Assembly (NCBI GenBank): GCA_038222915.1
Contig: JBBRHH010000061.1
Span: 1-16,515 of the forward strand
Source of the DNA: JBBRHH01 sp038222915
GTDB lineage: Bacteria > Planctomycetota > Phycisphaerae > Tepidisphaerales > Tepidisphaeraceae
DNA: 16,515 bases
Direction of reading: 5' to 3'
The translations under genes and the position numbers were made by a program. Below the pieces are notes generated by a model that saw only the letters and a list, made by a program, of their open reading frames with translations, was not told where the DNA came from and ran no database searches. This document shows positions 1-8,180 of this stretch, piece by piece; positions within the stretch are counted from its first letter, which is position 1, and each line of letters starts with the position of its first letter.

Positions 1-1493
1 GGTCCAGCGCGAGCAAGCCACGGCAGCAGGGGGTCGTGACTTCGACCTGGACCACGCCGGCACCCAATCCATGGATCGCGACGGTGCCGGTGCCGGGTGT
101 TTCGCTGGGCGCAGGCATGGACACGCTGAAGAACGGCGACGCGAGTTATGGGCCGCAGTTTACGATTCAGTTTGGTAACAAGGACTTTCCCGGCCCGAAC
201 GCGGCCGCGACCGGCGGTAAGTATTACTTCCCGTTTGGCGGCTTCGCGCGCAATGGAGATATGCTGGAGATCCCGTATATCGGGTGCTACGTCATCACCA
301 CGGCCACGGCACCCGTCAACAAGAAGATTGTCGAGATGAACAGCCTGCCGATGGATGCGGCGTTCGCCGATGACACCGACACCACTGACGACGGCGCGGA
401 AGACATTGGCCGGTTCTCGCCGTTGCCTGGCGATCTGGGGATTGTCGGCGCGGTGAAAGGCGCAACGGGCACGACACTTACCGATAGTGATGACGGTAAT
501 ACAGGCGGAGCAAAAGGCGTTGGGCTTGGGTATCGCTATCCGGTGAACGCGTTCAAGGGCTACGAGCTGCGGATCATCGCCGGTACCGGAGCGGATCCGA
601 ACACGTTTTACACGGTTCAGTCGTCCACCGGCGCGCCCTCGTCGGTTACGCTGACGGTGGCGACCGCGTTCGCGACGACACCTGATACGACAAGCAAATA
701 TTCGCTGACGCTCAATCGCTATCCATGGGCCTCGCTTTTTGACTACCTGACGGTTCTTGCTCCGCATGAGGACTACACACCCAACGTACCCAATGCGCCA
801 ACTGCTCTTGGTGCCACTGCGCCGACTGCAACTGCCAACGCCGATCCGAATATCATCAATCGGACCAATGCGCCGCCCTCGGCGACGGAGGAGACGGTCG
901 GCGTGGATGGTTTGATCAACATTAACACCGCCCCCGCGGCCGTGCTTGCGACTTTGCCGATGGTCGTGCCGACGTCGACGATTTCAGTGGCGGTTGCTGC
1001 CGCCGCCAACAAGTCGCTGGCCCAGCAGATCGTGGCCTATCGGCATGCCTTTGGCCCATTCCGGAGTATTATGGAACTGGAACGTGTCATGGACCCGACG
1101 GGCCTCACGTGGGGCTTTAAGGATGGATTTGGGAGCTACCCGTGGTCAATCATTACGCCATTCGGATCGAACGCCACGGCGACTTACCTTCCGACCAATG
1201 AAGCCGAAGACGCTGACGGCGATATCACGCCGGTCAATCTATTGAATGTGGCCAATCCGGACCGTGTTCGTTACGACTTTGAAGAGAAGCACCTGGTGTT
1301 CAACCGCATCAGCAACATGATCACCACGCGATCCGATTCGTTCACGGTGTACATCATGGTGCAGGCTTGGCGCAACGCGGGGACTGCGGCTCCAGAGCTG
1401 GTCGCGCAACGGCGGGCGGCCTATATTGTCGATCGATCGGCAGTGACGGCCAACAACCGCAACCCGAAGATTATTCCGGTTTCGAACGATTGA
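1..1493 (+). CDS. GspK-like helix-hairpin-helix protein, 5' end outside the window
   Basis: The frame is open from position 3 to the TGA ending at 1493. GTG at 36 is possible as a start, but the frame continues in from the left edge with no stop, so the gene is probably cut by the window. The segment at about residues 289-345 (counted from 36) reads as a helix-hairpin-helix region: LININTAPAAVL, a hydrophobic insert, then a stretch with AYRHAFGPFRSIMELERV. This is the pattern of the GspK minor pseudopilin of type II secretion, which caps the pseudopilus tip. The C-terminus (VAQRRAAYIVDRS) resembles large planctomycete proteins of this class. The middle is rich in Thr/Ala/Gly/Asp, as in an exported protein. 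No pseudopilin leader is visible because the N-terminus is missing. The HHH region is seen directly; a role in secretion or pilus assembly is inferred from family resemblance. Confidence 0.75.
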   Translation, partial: SSASKPRQQGVVTSTWTTPAPNPWIATVPVPGVSLGAGMDTLKNGDASYGPQFTIQFGNKDFPGPNAAATGGKYYFPFGGFARNGDMLEIPYIGCYVITTATAPVNKKIVEMNSLPMDAAFADDTDTTDDGAEDIGRFSPLPGDLGIVGAVKGATGTTLTDSDDGNTGGAKGVGLGYRYPVNAFKGYELRIIAGTGADPNTFYTVQSSTGAPSSVTLTVATAFATTPDTTSKYSLTLNRYPWASLFDYLTVLAPHEDYTPNVPNAPTALGATAPTATANADPNIINRTNAPPSATEETVGVDGLININTAPAAVLATLPMVVPTSTISVAVAAAANKSLAQQIVAYRHAFGPFRSIMELERVMDPTGLTWGFKDGFGSYPWSIITPFGSNATATYLPTNEAEDADGDITPVNLLNVANPDRVRYDFEEKHLVFNRISNMITTRSDSFTVYIMVQAWRNAGTAAPELVAQRRAAYIVDRSAVTANNRNPKIIPVSND

Positions 1494-1522
1494 GGGCAGC
1501 CGTTCGAAATTTTACAGGATGA

Positions 1523-1551
1523 GGCCCCGGCATTTTGCCGGGACCTTTTTT
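1523..1551 (+). terminator. Rho-independent terminator after the GspK-like gene
   Basis: A perfect 7-bp stem CCCGGCA/TGCCGGG (1526-1532 and 1536-1542) closes a TTT loop. It extends across one mismatch by GG/CC and is followed by six T residues (1546-1551). It lies 30 nt after the stop codon, so it likely ends the upstream transcription unit and separates it from the GlmU-like gene. Confidence 0.85.
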
Positions 1552-1605
1552 CAATTCTTGATTCCTGTCGCCAAGCGTGGCTGGCGCGGGTAACATGTGT
1601 CTCTC

Positions 1606-2841
1606 ATGCACGTCGTTATTTTTGAAGGCCGGCTTTGGACAACGTTTGCTCCGCTATCTCTGGGTCGGCCTGTATTCATGCTTGGGACTGGGACTTCGAC
1701 GCTGCTGGAGAAGCAGATTCGGGCGCTTGCGCCTTCCCGGCTGACGCTTTGGGTTCGGCCGGAGATGGCGGATTATGCACGGCGGCGGATAGTGCCGCGG
1801 CTGGGGATTCCGGCGGCGGTGAATGAACCGCTGGATAATGAGGTGGCGTGTCTGATGAGCGGCCGGACGCTTCATCTGCAGGAGTTTGAGCATCGCAACG
1901 ATGAATCGGTTGTCGTTGAAGAGCACGATGTGATCATGGAGGCGACGGTTCGGCGGCCGGGTCTTGCGCCCGACGATATTCTGCATCGGACTTCGAAGTG
2001 GACGGATCTGTTGGAGCTTCCGCAGGCGCCGCCGCAGTCGGTTCTAGTTGAGTATTTGTGGGATCTGGTCAAGTACAACGAAGAATCGCTGATGGCCGAT
2101 TTTACGGCGCTGAAGATCAAATCTCAGCCGCGCAAGGCCGGCCATTATCATGTGGTTGAGGATGAGAACATCTGGCTCGGGGAGAATGTGAAACTTGCGC
2201 CGGGCGTTGTGCTGGATGGATCGAAGGGGCCGGTGATGATCGACAGGAACGCGTCGATCGGGGCCAACGCGGTGATTTCGGGGCCTTGTTATATCGGTCC
2301 GTATGCGAGTGTTTCGCCGCTGGCGTCGATCCGATCGGGCACCAGCATCGGCATGATGTCTAAGGTGGGCGGGGAGGTTTCCAACTCGATCATGTTTGGA
2401 TACTCCAACAAGGCCCACGATGGTTTTCTGGGGGACAGCTATGTTGGAAAGTGGGTGAACCTGGGCGCGGGTACGACGACCAGCAACCTTAAAAATACCT
2501 ATGGCGAGATCACTGCCCGCGGCGGCGAAGGGGAAGTGAAGACCGGGCGGCGGTTCCTGGGGTCGCTGATTGGTGACCATGCGAAGACGGCGATCGGCAG
2601 CCGGCTAATGGCGGGGACGTATCTGGGTTTTTCCAGCATGCTGGCGACGTCGGGGATCGCGCCGAAGCTGGTTCCGAGCTTTACGTTTTTGACTGACAAG
2701 GGGCCTGACCCTTATCGACTTGATAAGGCGAAGGAAGTGATGCAGGCGGTGTTTAAGCGGCGCGACCGAGTGTGGCAGGAGCCTGATGACTGGATTACGG
2801 ATTATGTGGCGCGCACCGCGCCGGGGATCGAGCGGGCTTGA
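1606..2841 (+). CDS. GlmU-type sugar nucleotidyltransferase / hexapeptide acyltransferase
   Basis: The protein has about 411 residues. The N-terminal ~150 residues (MHVVIFEGRLW..FAPLSLGRPVF) match the non-canonical GlmU family (putative sugar nucleotidyltransferase, TIGR03991-like) and lack the classical GxGTRM loop. From about residue 185 the sequence is a left-handed beta-helix built from hexapeptide repeats, including IGANAVISGPCYIGPYA, SNKAHDGFLGDSYVG and VNLGAGTTTSNLKNTYG. The last matches the acetyltransferase region of GlmU (NLGAGT). The likely role is cytoplasmic formation of UDP-GlcNAc or a related nucleotide sugar for envelope polysaccharide; the exact sugar cannot be read from sequence. 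GTG at 1597 is in frame, but ATG at 1606 gives the usual family start (MHVVIFE); neither has a good Shine-Dalgarno site. It stands alone after a terminator. Confidence 0.88.
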   Translation: MHVVIFEGRLWTTFAPLSLGRPVFMLGTGTSTLLEKQIRALAPSRLTLWVRPEMADYARRRIVPRLGIPAAVNEPLDNEVACLMSGRTLHLQEFEHRNDESVVVEEHDVIMEATVRRPGLAPDDILHRTSKWTDLLELPQAPPQSVLVEYLWDLVKYNEESLMADFTALKIKSQPRKAGHYHVVEDENIWLGENVKLAPGVVLDGSKGPVMIDRNASIGANAVISGPCYIGPYASVSPLASIRSGTSIGMMSKVGGEVSNSIMFGYSNKAHDGFLGDSYVGKWVNLGAGTTTSNLKNTYGEITARGGEGEVKTGRRFLGSLIGDHAKTAIGSRLMAGTYLGFSSMLATSGIAPKLVPSFTFLTDKGPDPYRLDKAKEVMQAVFKRRDRVWQEPDDWITDYVARTAPGIERA

Positions 2842-2898
2842 GCGAAGGCGTGGAGGCGGGTAGCGTTTTTTAAGTCCTCTTCAACGGCAAGGATGCCC

Positions 2899-3888
2899 AT
2901 GACCCGACAAGCTCGAAGAACAACCAGGTTGACGATTGTGGCGGTGGTGTGCATCGGCGCGACGGTGCTGGCGCTGAAATATCGCGATCATCCGAAGCAG
3001 GCGCACGCGAAAGCGCCCAAGGCGCAGCTGCAGGATGTGCCGGTTTCGTTTGTGCTGCTGTTGCGCGAACCGCGCGCGCTTAACAATGAAATGGTTCGCG
3101 CGGCCGCGAAGCGTGCGTGGGGCGTGGACCTGTCCAGCCAGGATCCCAACAGCACCGATTTCATCGTGGGCGACACGATGATCTTTACGCTTGAGACAGG
3201 CGGCCATCATTTCAGCGTGACCATGAACGAAGGGCCCTACGAGGCGTTGCGCGCGGAAGACCAATCAGATGCGCGTCTTGCGGCGGTGATTCAGGCGCAC
3301 AAGGCCTGGCTTGCCGTGGATGTGCAACTGGAGAATGACAAGCTTCCGGAGAAGGCGGCGCATCAGTTCATTGGTAAACTGGCGGCTGAGCTGGCGGGGC
3401 CTGATTGTCTGGCTATTTATGCCACAAAGCTTGGCGCAATTGGTCTGCTGACACCTCAGACGCTTGCCATCCTTCGCAGCGACGACCCGCGCGCCGCGGT
3501 TGGGCATGATGAGGCGGCGGTGGTTCTTGCCCCGAATGATCCGGCGATGAAGGCGAGCACGGCCGAGGCACAAAAGCGATTGCCGGAGTTTTTGACGGCT
3601 TTCGGCAAGCGCTCGCCCGACGACAATTCCTTCAACATCTATGCCCAGTTTGTCGACGGGAACGAGGCCGAGTGCCTGTCGATCAATGTCACCGCCATTC
3701 AGGACGGAGTCGTGGATGGGACCATTGAGGAGCAGCCGACGGCCATTCATAACGTGAAGATTGGCGACACCGTCAGGGTGAAAGTGGCCGACATTATGGA
3801 TTGGAATTTCGAGCAGGGTCAGGGCGAATTGAGCCGCGTTGTGGGCGATTTCCGGGACGCCGCATTGAAGCCGCGCGAGCAAAAATAG
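2899..3888 (+). CDS. Membrane-anchored DUF2314-domain protein
   Basis: The protein has about 329 residues. An N-terminal basic stretch and one hydrophobic helix (LTIVAVVCIGATVLAL, about residues 11-26) look like a signal anchor or uncleaved signal peptide. The C-terminal ~100 residues resemble DUF2314 (YegJ-like): NIYAQFVDGNEAECLSINV, then DGTIEEQP, then GDTVRVKVADIMDWNF. The middle (HKAWLAVDVQL...AAHQFIGKLAAEL) is weakly reminiscent of DUF4261, which would make it a DUF4261-DUF2314 type protein; this is a tentative reading. The function is unknown. ATG at 2893 is in frame, but AAGG at 2889-2892 lies six bases before ATG 2899, which favours the later start. It follows the GlmU-like gene by 57 nt on the same strand and could be co-transcribed. 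Confidence 0.75.
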   Translation: MTRQARRTTRLTIVAVVCIGATVLALKYRDHPKQAHAKAPKAQLQDVPVSFVLLLREPRALNNEMVRAAAKRAWGVDLSSQDPNSTDFIVGDTMIFTLETGGHHFSVTMNEGPYEALRAEDQSDARLAAVIQAHKAWLAVDVQLENDKLPEKAAHQFIGKLAAELAGPDCLAIYATKLGAIGLLTPQTLAILRSDDPRAAVGHDEAAVVLAPNDPAMKASTAEAQKRLPEFLTAFGKRSPDDNSFNIYAQFVDGNEAECLSINVTAIQDGVVDGTIEEQPTAIHNVKIGDTVRVKVADIMDWNFEQGQGELSRVVGDFRDAALKPREQK

Positions 3889-3957
3889 CGTCAGGTCTTC
3901 AGCGGCATTCCTCGGTCGGCCGATGACGATGGAAGCGTTGCAACGATTCCTGACCCG

Positions 3958-5565
3958 ATGAATCTCATCCCCGCCCATTCTGAAGCTCTGTCGCCGGAAC
4001 CGCGATCCTGCGCTTTCTGGGAGAATCGGCTCTTTCTTCTGTTGATCGTTGCGAGCCTGATTCCGATCTGGTCGGCGCGATATTTTCCTTCGCAGGATGG
4101 TCCGGCGCACGTGGAAAATGCGGCGATTCTGCGCTCGTTTTTCGGCGGTTGGGGGGTAGTGCGTCAGTTTTATCAGCTCAGCCCGACCCTTATCCCCAAT
4201 GTGTTGGGCCATGGCCTGCTGGCGGCGCTCCTTTGCGTCTTTCCGCCGAACGTCTCTGAAAAAATTCTGGTCAGCGCTTATGTCATTCTGCTTCCGCTCG
4301 CGGGTCGATATGCGATTCGCTCGATCAATCCGAAAGGATCGTGGGCCGCGTTCCTTCTATTCCCGCTGATCTACAACCGGCCGTTTGAGCGGGGTTTTTA
4401 CAACTTCTCGATTGGCCTGGTGCTGATGTTCTTTGTCATCGGCTACTGGGTTGCAAATCGCGAGCGATTGTCGGTCTGGCGGCTTGTCAGCCTGATGGCG
4501 TTGTCGTTCTTGCTCTATCTCTCGCACCTCAGTACCGCTGTTGCCGCGATCGGCGTCATCGTCTTTCTCGCTTTGTATTCGAGGCAGGACCGATCGAGCG
4601 GCGTCGCCTTGAAAACGTTCGCTGCCCTGGTGCCGGCCATGATTCTGTGTGGCTGGTACACGAACGTCCATCCGCTGGCTGCACCTGCGAAGGGCGGCGG
4701 CATGAGTCTCCCTGAGGCGGTGCACGATCTCGCATTTCTGGATGTGCTGGTTACGCACCATGCGGGTGAGGCTTTGCTTGCCCTGGGCGTGTCATTGCTT
4801 TTATTTGTCATTACTCTGATCGCGATATTGCAGAAGGTGAAACGGCGATCGATCGTACGCTGGGATGCGTTCCTGGTGCTGATCGCCCTGTTTCTCACCG
4901 GATATCTGCGCGCCCGGGACGGATCGGCCATTGCCCTTTATGTTCCGGAGCGGCTGGCGCTTTTCATGGTAGCGCTTCTCATCCTCTGGCTGGCTTCGCA
5001 GCATTTGCCGAAGCGGGCGCAATTTGCTGCGGCATTCATTGCCGGCGCGTTGACGCTTGGTTGGATTGGACTCAACACGATCAAGTACCGTGAGCTTAGC
5101 CATTGCTACGAAGACTATATGGCCGCTGCACCCATGATCGCACGCGGGGAGACCCTGTTATCGCTTAGCTATTCAACGCAGGGATTTGACGATCAGGGCG
5201 CCGGCATTTCTGCCTATACAGCGCCGTTGCTGCACGTTGCGGGATATATCGCGGCCGATCGCGGCGCGATTGATCTGGCCAACTACGAGGCCGCGGCGGC
5301 ACATTTTCCGATCCAGTTTCAGAAGGACATGGGACCGGCGGCTTTCGGAAAGATCGAGCCGGTGCGCGACCGTCCGCCCTGTGCGGATATCGGCGGGTGG
5401 GAAACGAAGAGCGGGAGGAAAGTCGATTGGGTACTGCTGTACTGGATGCGCGATTCGGATGCCGGCCATCCTTGTACGCAGGCGATCCGAGCGCAGCTTG
5501 GCTTCGCCTACGAGCGGGTTCCACTCATGAGCAGTCGCGTGGAGTTGTACAGGAGACGTAGGTAA
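3958..5565 (+). CDS. Polytopic membrane protein, GT-C glycosyltransferase-like
   Basis: The 535-residue protein has many hydrophobic segments: about residues 27-42, 80-95, 103-120, 130-145, 150-170, 178-215, 220-235, 265-290, 303-316 and 330-375. The first extracytoplasmic loop carries SQDGPAHVENA. An acidic residue pair with His in the first loop after TM1 is the usual placement of the catalytic Asp in GT-C enzymes (PMT/ArnT/GT39/GT87-like), which use lipid-linked sugars. The soluble C-terminal third (from about residue 385) is probably periplasmic. The GT-C assignment is inference from topology and this loop motif; the family is not recognised more closely. A membrane protein of unknown function is the cautious reading. 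No clear Shine-Dalgarno site precedes ATG 3958. Confidence 0.8.
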   Translation: MNLIPAHSEALSPEPRSCAFWENRLFLLLIVASLIPIWSARYFPSQDGPAHVENAAILRSFFGGWGVVRQFYQLSPTLIPNVLGHGLLAALLCVFPPNVSEKILVSAYVILLPLAGRYAIRSINPKGSWAAFLLFPLIYNRPFERGFYNFSIGLVLMFFVIGYWVANRERLSVWRLVSLMALSFLLYLSHLSTAVAAIGVIVFLALYSRQDRSSGVALKTFAALVPAMILCGWYTNVHPLAAPAKGGGMSLPEAVHDLAFLDVLVTHHAGEALLALGVSLLLFVITLIAILQKVKRRSIVRWDAFLVLIALFLTGYLRARDGSAIALYVPERLALFMVALLILWLASQHLPKRAQFAAAFIAGALTLGWIGLNTIKYRELSHCYEDYMAAAPMIARGETLLSLSYSTQGFDDQGAGISAYTAPLLHVAGYIAADRGAIDLANYEAAAAHFPIQFQKDMGPAAFGKIEPVRDRPPCADIGGWETKSGRKVDWVLLYWMRDSDAGHPCTQAIRAQLGFAYERVPLMSSRVELYRRRR

Positions 5566-5568
5566 CGA

Positions 5569-5877
5569 TCACTCTGCCATCATGTGTGCGATGGCGGCCA
5601 GGGTACACCAGGTGCAGGCTGGGGCGAGTTGCCGGCAGAGTTCTTCCATGCCTGGGAGGTTGTCGGTGACCTCAAAGGTGCTGGCGAAGCAGGCGCGGAA
5701 GGCCGCCTGGAAGCGCGGCTCGGCCGACAGATGATGGAGTTCATCCGCCAGTTCATTGACGGCGGAAGTCGCCGAATGATCGTCGGAATGCATCCAGGCA
5801 GCTGCCAGATCGCCGACCAACGCCCGCACTGCTTCCACGGTCGGTATGGAACCAATTCGCATTCTGCTCAATTCCAA
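5569..5877 (-). CDS. Small hypothetical protein (102 aa) with TTG start
   Basis: The family is not recognised. The protein is short, mostly helical-looking and acidic, with SAVNELADELHHLSAE, and two Cys residues near the C-terminus (APACTWCTL). The start is TTG, chosen because a full AGGAGG lies four bases upstream; an internal ATG at 5862 is too far from that site. The gene converges tail-to-tail with the membrane protein gene ending at 5565, leaving 3 nt. The overlapping plus-strand frame (5584-5967) has a composition typical of an antisense shadow, so the minus-strand gene is preferred. Confidence 0.65.
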   Translation of the reverse strand: MELSRMRIGSIPTVEAVRALVGDLAAAWMHSDDHSATSAVNELADELHHLSAEPRFQAAFRACFASTFEVTDNLPGMEELCRQLAPACTWCTLAAIAHMMAE

Positions 5878-6177
5878 GGTGCCTCCTGTTCAGCATTTAT
5901 GTCACTCTTTGCCCGCATCTTCTTATCAAAGATGGTGCCAGTCCGATTTCGTTCCAGCATCCGATAACATCGATTCGATCAGTGTTGGCCTTCGCCACGG
6001 CCGATTAACGCGCGTCGGTCAGCGACAAAACGGGAGCGACAGGCCGACATTCCGGCATCGATCGCCCCTTGATTTCCAGCCATCTTTGTTGACCATCGTC
6101 CGCCTCGCCCGATAACGGAGTTGGGCAAACATTTTGCCGAACCTGCGAACGTCGCAAGACACGGATGTTGAACGACG
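5878..6177. other. Intergenic region between divergent genes, no gene seen
   Basis: Apart from the Shine-Dalgarno site at its left end, these 300 bases separate divergently read genes and must hold both promoters. I see no convincing sigma-70 pair and no strong hairpin. Short overlapping frames (5846-6115 +, 5979-6338 -) have shadow-like composition and no support. Confidence 0.6.
5882..5887 (-). promoter_or_regulatory. Strong Shine-Dalgarno (AGGAGG) deciding a TTG start
   Basis: CCTCCT on the plus strand reads AGGAGG on the minus strand, four bases before TTG 5877 and ten before a second in-frame TTG. It is the strongest ribosome binding site in the window; most neighbours have weak or no site. 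Confidence 0.7.
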
Positions 6178-7533
6178 ATGTCGAAATCTGTACGTACCGA
6201 CTCAAAATCCTGTTCAGCCGTTGATTTCGCCGCCATCGAGTCTCTCGAGAAGCGACGTCTTTTTACGACCTGGTATGTCAGCGCCAACGGCGATGACGAC
6301 AACGCAGGGACGTCGGCGAACAACGCCTGGCGCACCATCGCGCAGTTGAACCGTCACGATTTTGTCGCGGGGGACAAAATCCTCTTTGAGGGCGGCGACC
6401 AGTTCACGGGTCGTCTCTATCTGGGTCCGCGGGACAGAGGCACGGCATCCAAACCGATCAACATCGGGTCTTACGGAACTGGCCGGGCATCCATCGCCGC
6501 CGGCAATGCGGGCGCGATCTTCGTTTACGACACCGCCGGCATCAGCATCAGCAATCTTCAGGTTGTCGGCCCGGGCGATGCTGCCACAGGCAAGGCCGCG
6601 GGCATTACGTTCTTCAACAACCTTCCGCACGGCGTGAAGCTGAAGCATGTCTACATCGACAACGTTGAATCGAGCGGCTTCGCGGGCGCGGGCATTTCGG
6701 TCGGGTCATGGAATGGCAAGGCCGGCTTCAGCGATGTTCGGATCACCAATTCGGTTGTGCACGACAACATTCAGGCCGGCCTGGTGACCTATGCCCAGGC
6801 CCTTAACGCGCACCAGCATGTCTACATTGGCAAGGTCGAGGCGTACAACAATGTCGGCAACAGCACGACGCTTAATTCCGGAAGCGGCATCATGCTGGGC
6901 GGCGTCCGCGGAGCGACCGTGGAGGCCTGCATCGCTCACGACAACGCCGCGAACGGCGATGGCGCAGTCGGCATCTGGACGTACGATTCGTCATATGTGC
7001 TGATCGAGCACAGCGAGTCGTATTCCAATCACACGACGGGCAAAAACGACGGCGACGGTTTTGATTTCGACCGCAACGTGACCAATTCAATAATGCAATA
7101 CAATTGGGCCCACGACAACGACGGATCCGGATTTGAATTGGCTCAGAATGGAAAGGCCGGGGCGTATTACAACAATACGTTAAGGTCCAATAGCAGCGAG
7201 AATGATGGGAAGAAGAACGGGTATGGAGCGATCGATATCTGGGGGCCGGTGGCGAACTGTGTGGTGGAAAACAACATCGTTTATACGACGGAAGAGCGGA
7301 GCGTGAAGGCGATTCGGATTATCAATCCGACGGCGAACGTTCAATTGCGGAACAACTATTTCCAAGCCACGGCGGGGCCGCTGTTGCTGGATATCGCGCC
7401 TGGGCAGAAGGAGATGGTGTTTGCGGACAACAACGCGGTTGCGCCGGACGATGCGGTGTCGGTGACGGATGGGTATACGGTTTATCCGGATTTGCGGGCG
7501 TGGACGACGCGGTTTACCACTTCAACAGTTTGA
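6178..7533 (+). CDS. Secreted right-handed beta-helix protein with LEPR-XLL-like N-terminus
   Basis: The protein has 451 residues. After a short Ser-rich leader, residues 20-27 (ESLEKRRL) form a variant of the planctomycete LEPR-XLL motif, which in that phylum precedes large exported proteins; there is no classical hydrophobic signal peptide. WYVSANGDDDNAG..AWRTIAQL opens the mature part, as in many pectate-lyase-like beta-helix proteins. The rest is a series of parallel beta-helix (PbH1) turns rich in Asn/Gly/Asp, such as DVRITNSVVHDNIQAGLV, YVLIEHSESYSNH and CVVENNIVYTTEE. Proteins of this fold bind or cleave polysaccharides. No lyase catalytic set can be assigned from reading, so the substrate is unknown. 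Export is inferred. Base composition changes sharply near 7180: the last ~350 nt are much richer in G than C. Confidence 0.88.
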   Translation: MSKSVRTDSKSCSAVDFAAIESLEKRRLFTTWYVSANGDDDNAGTSANNAWRTIAQLNRHDFVAGDKILFEGGDQFTGRLYLGPRDRGTASKPINIGSYGTGRASIAAGNAGAIFVYDTAGISISNLQVVGPGDAATGKAAGITFFNNLPHGVKLKHVYIDNVESSGFAGAGISVGSWNGKAGFSDVRITNSVVHDNIQAGLVTYAQALNAHQHVYIGKVEAYNNVGNSTTLNSGSGIMLGGVRGATVEACIAHDNAANGDGAVGIWTYDSSYVLIEHSESYSNHTTGKNDGDGFDFDRNVTNSIMQYNWAHDNDGSGFELAQNGKAGAYYNNTLRSNSSENDGKKNGYGAIDIWGPVANCVVENNIVYTTEERSVKAIRIINPTANVQLRNNYFQATAGPLLLDIAPGQKEMVFADNNAVAPDDAVSVTDGYTVYPDLRAWTTRFTTSTV

Positions 7534-7549
7534 TGGCGTAGAATTAGCT

Positions 7550-7563
7550 CGCAAACGGTTGCG
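7550..7563 (+). promoter_or_regulatory. Candidate palindromic operator of the toxin-antitoxin operon
   Basis: CGCAAACGGTTGCG has 12 of 14 positions in dyad symmetry (CGCAA/TTGCG arms around ACGG). It lies 35 nt before the antitoxin start. A TAGAAT resembling a -10 box sits just upstream (7539-7544), though no -35 at suitable spacing was found. Type II antitoxins usually repress their own operon through such palindromes, so an operator is a reasonable inference. Confidence 0.35.
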
Positions 7564-7598
7564 CTTTACGGTATCCAAGCGGTTACAGAGGGACTTCC

Positions 7599-7814
7599 AT
7601 GACGGCACTTTCACTCAAGGCGCATTTCGACGGACAGCACATCACCCTCGATGAGCCCTATGAATTGCAGCCCGGAACGCCCGTCACGGTCATTGTTACT
7701 CCGACGCAACTCGATTTGGAAAAAGCAGACTGGGCAGATGCCTCGGCCGCAGGTCTTGCCCGCGCGTATTCAGACGACGAGCCCGAATACACGATCGGGG
7801 ATGTCAAATCATGA
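7599..7814 (+). CDS. Type II antitoxin, partner of a MazF/PemK toxin
   Basis: The 71-residue protein has an N-terminal beta-rich part (SLKAHFDGQHITLDEP..LQPGTPVTVIV) like small DUF104/AF2212-like antitoxins. The acidic C-terminal tail (AGLARAYSDDEPEYTIGDVKS) is of the type that wraps around and blocks toxins. Its role would be to neutralise the toxin encoded immediately downstream and probably to repress the operon. GAGGGA (7588-7593) lies five bases before ATG 7599, a good Shine-Dalgarno site. The stop codon overlaps the toxin start by 4 nt (ATGA at 7811-7814), implying translational coupling. The antitoxin call rests on size, tail and context together. Confidence 0.82.
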   Translation: MTALSLKAHFDGQHITLDEPYELQPGTPVTVIVTPTQLDLEKADWADASAAGLARAYSDDEPEYTIGDVKS

Positions 7815-8146
7815 ATGAGGGCGACGTCGTGTTGACGCCTCTGCCGCAGGCGAACGGCATGATCAAATATCGGCCGGCTATCGTACTGCGAAAAATGCCT
7901 CCGTTCGGTGACGTGCTCGTCTGCGGAGTTAGTTCCCAATTACACCAAGCCGCGACTGGATTCGATGAGATCATCGAACCCGCTCATTCTGACTCTACGT
8001 CCAGCGGTTTAAAGGTCGCGTCGCTTATCAGGCTCGGTTTTCTCGCTGTCATGCCTGGCAAGCGGTTCTCTGGAACGATAGGCAGCGTCGCCCAGGAACG
8101 TCACCAACGGTTGTTGTCTCGACTGAGTACACATCTGCGTCCGTAA
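7811..8146 (+). CDS. MazF/PemK-family endoribonuclease toxin
   Basis: The 111-residue protein has the usual MazF length. GDVVLTPLP near the N-terminus followed by KYRPAIVLRK is the PemK/MazF core (GDIVLV..RPALVL pattern). ASLIRLGFLAVMPG and the C-terminal helix (ERHQRLLSRLSTHL) also fit PemK-like toxins. Known members cut RNA and arrest growth when the labile antitoxin is lost. The gene starts inside the antitoxin stop codon. It ends 34 nt before the convergent STN-domain gene, with no visible terminator between them. Confidence 0.88.
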   Translation: MNEGDVVLTPLPQANGMIKYRPAIVLRKMPPFGDVLVCGVSSQLHQAATGFDEIIEPAHSDSTSSGLKVASLIRLGFLAVMPGKRFSGTIGSVAQERHQRLLSRLSTHLRP

Positions 8147-8180
8147 TCGACCGATTACTTTGGACGACTCTTGGGACAAA

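Noticed and set aside
3265..4212. 315-aa minus-strand frame across two plus-strand genes
   Set aside because: It spans the end of one gene and the start of another and is Arg/His-rich, typical of an antisense shadow in high-GC DNA.
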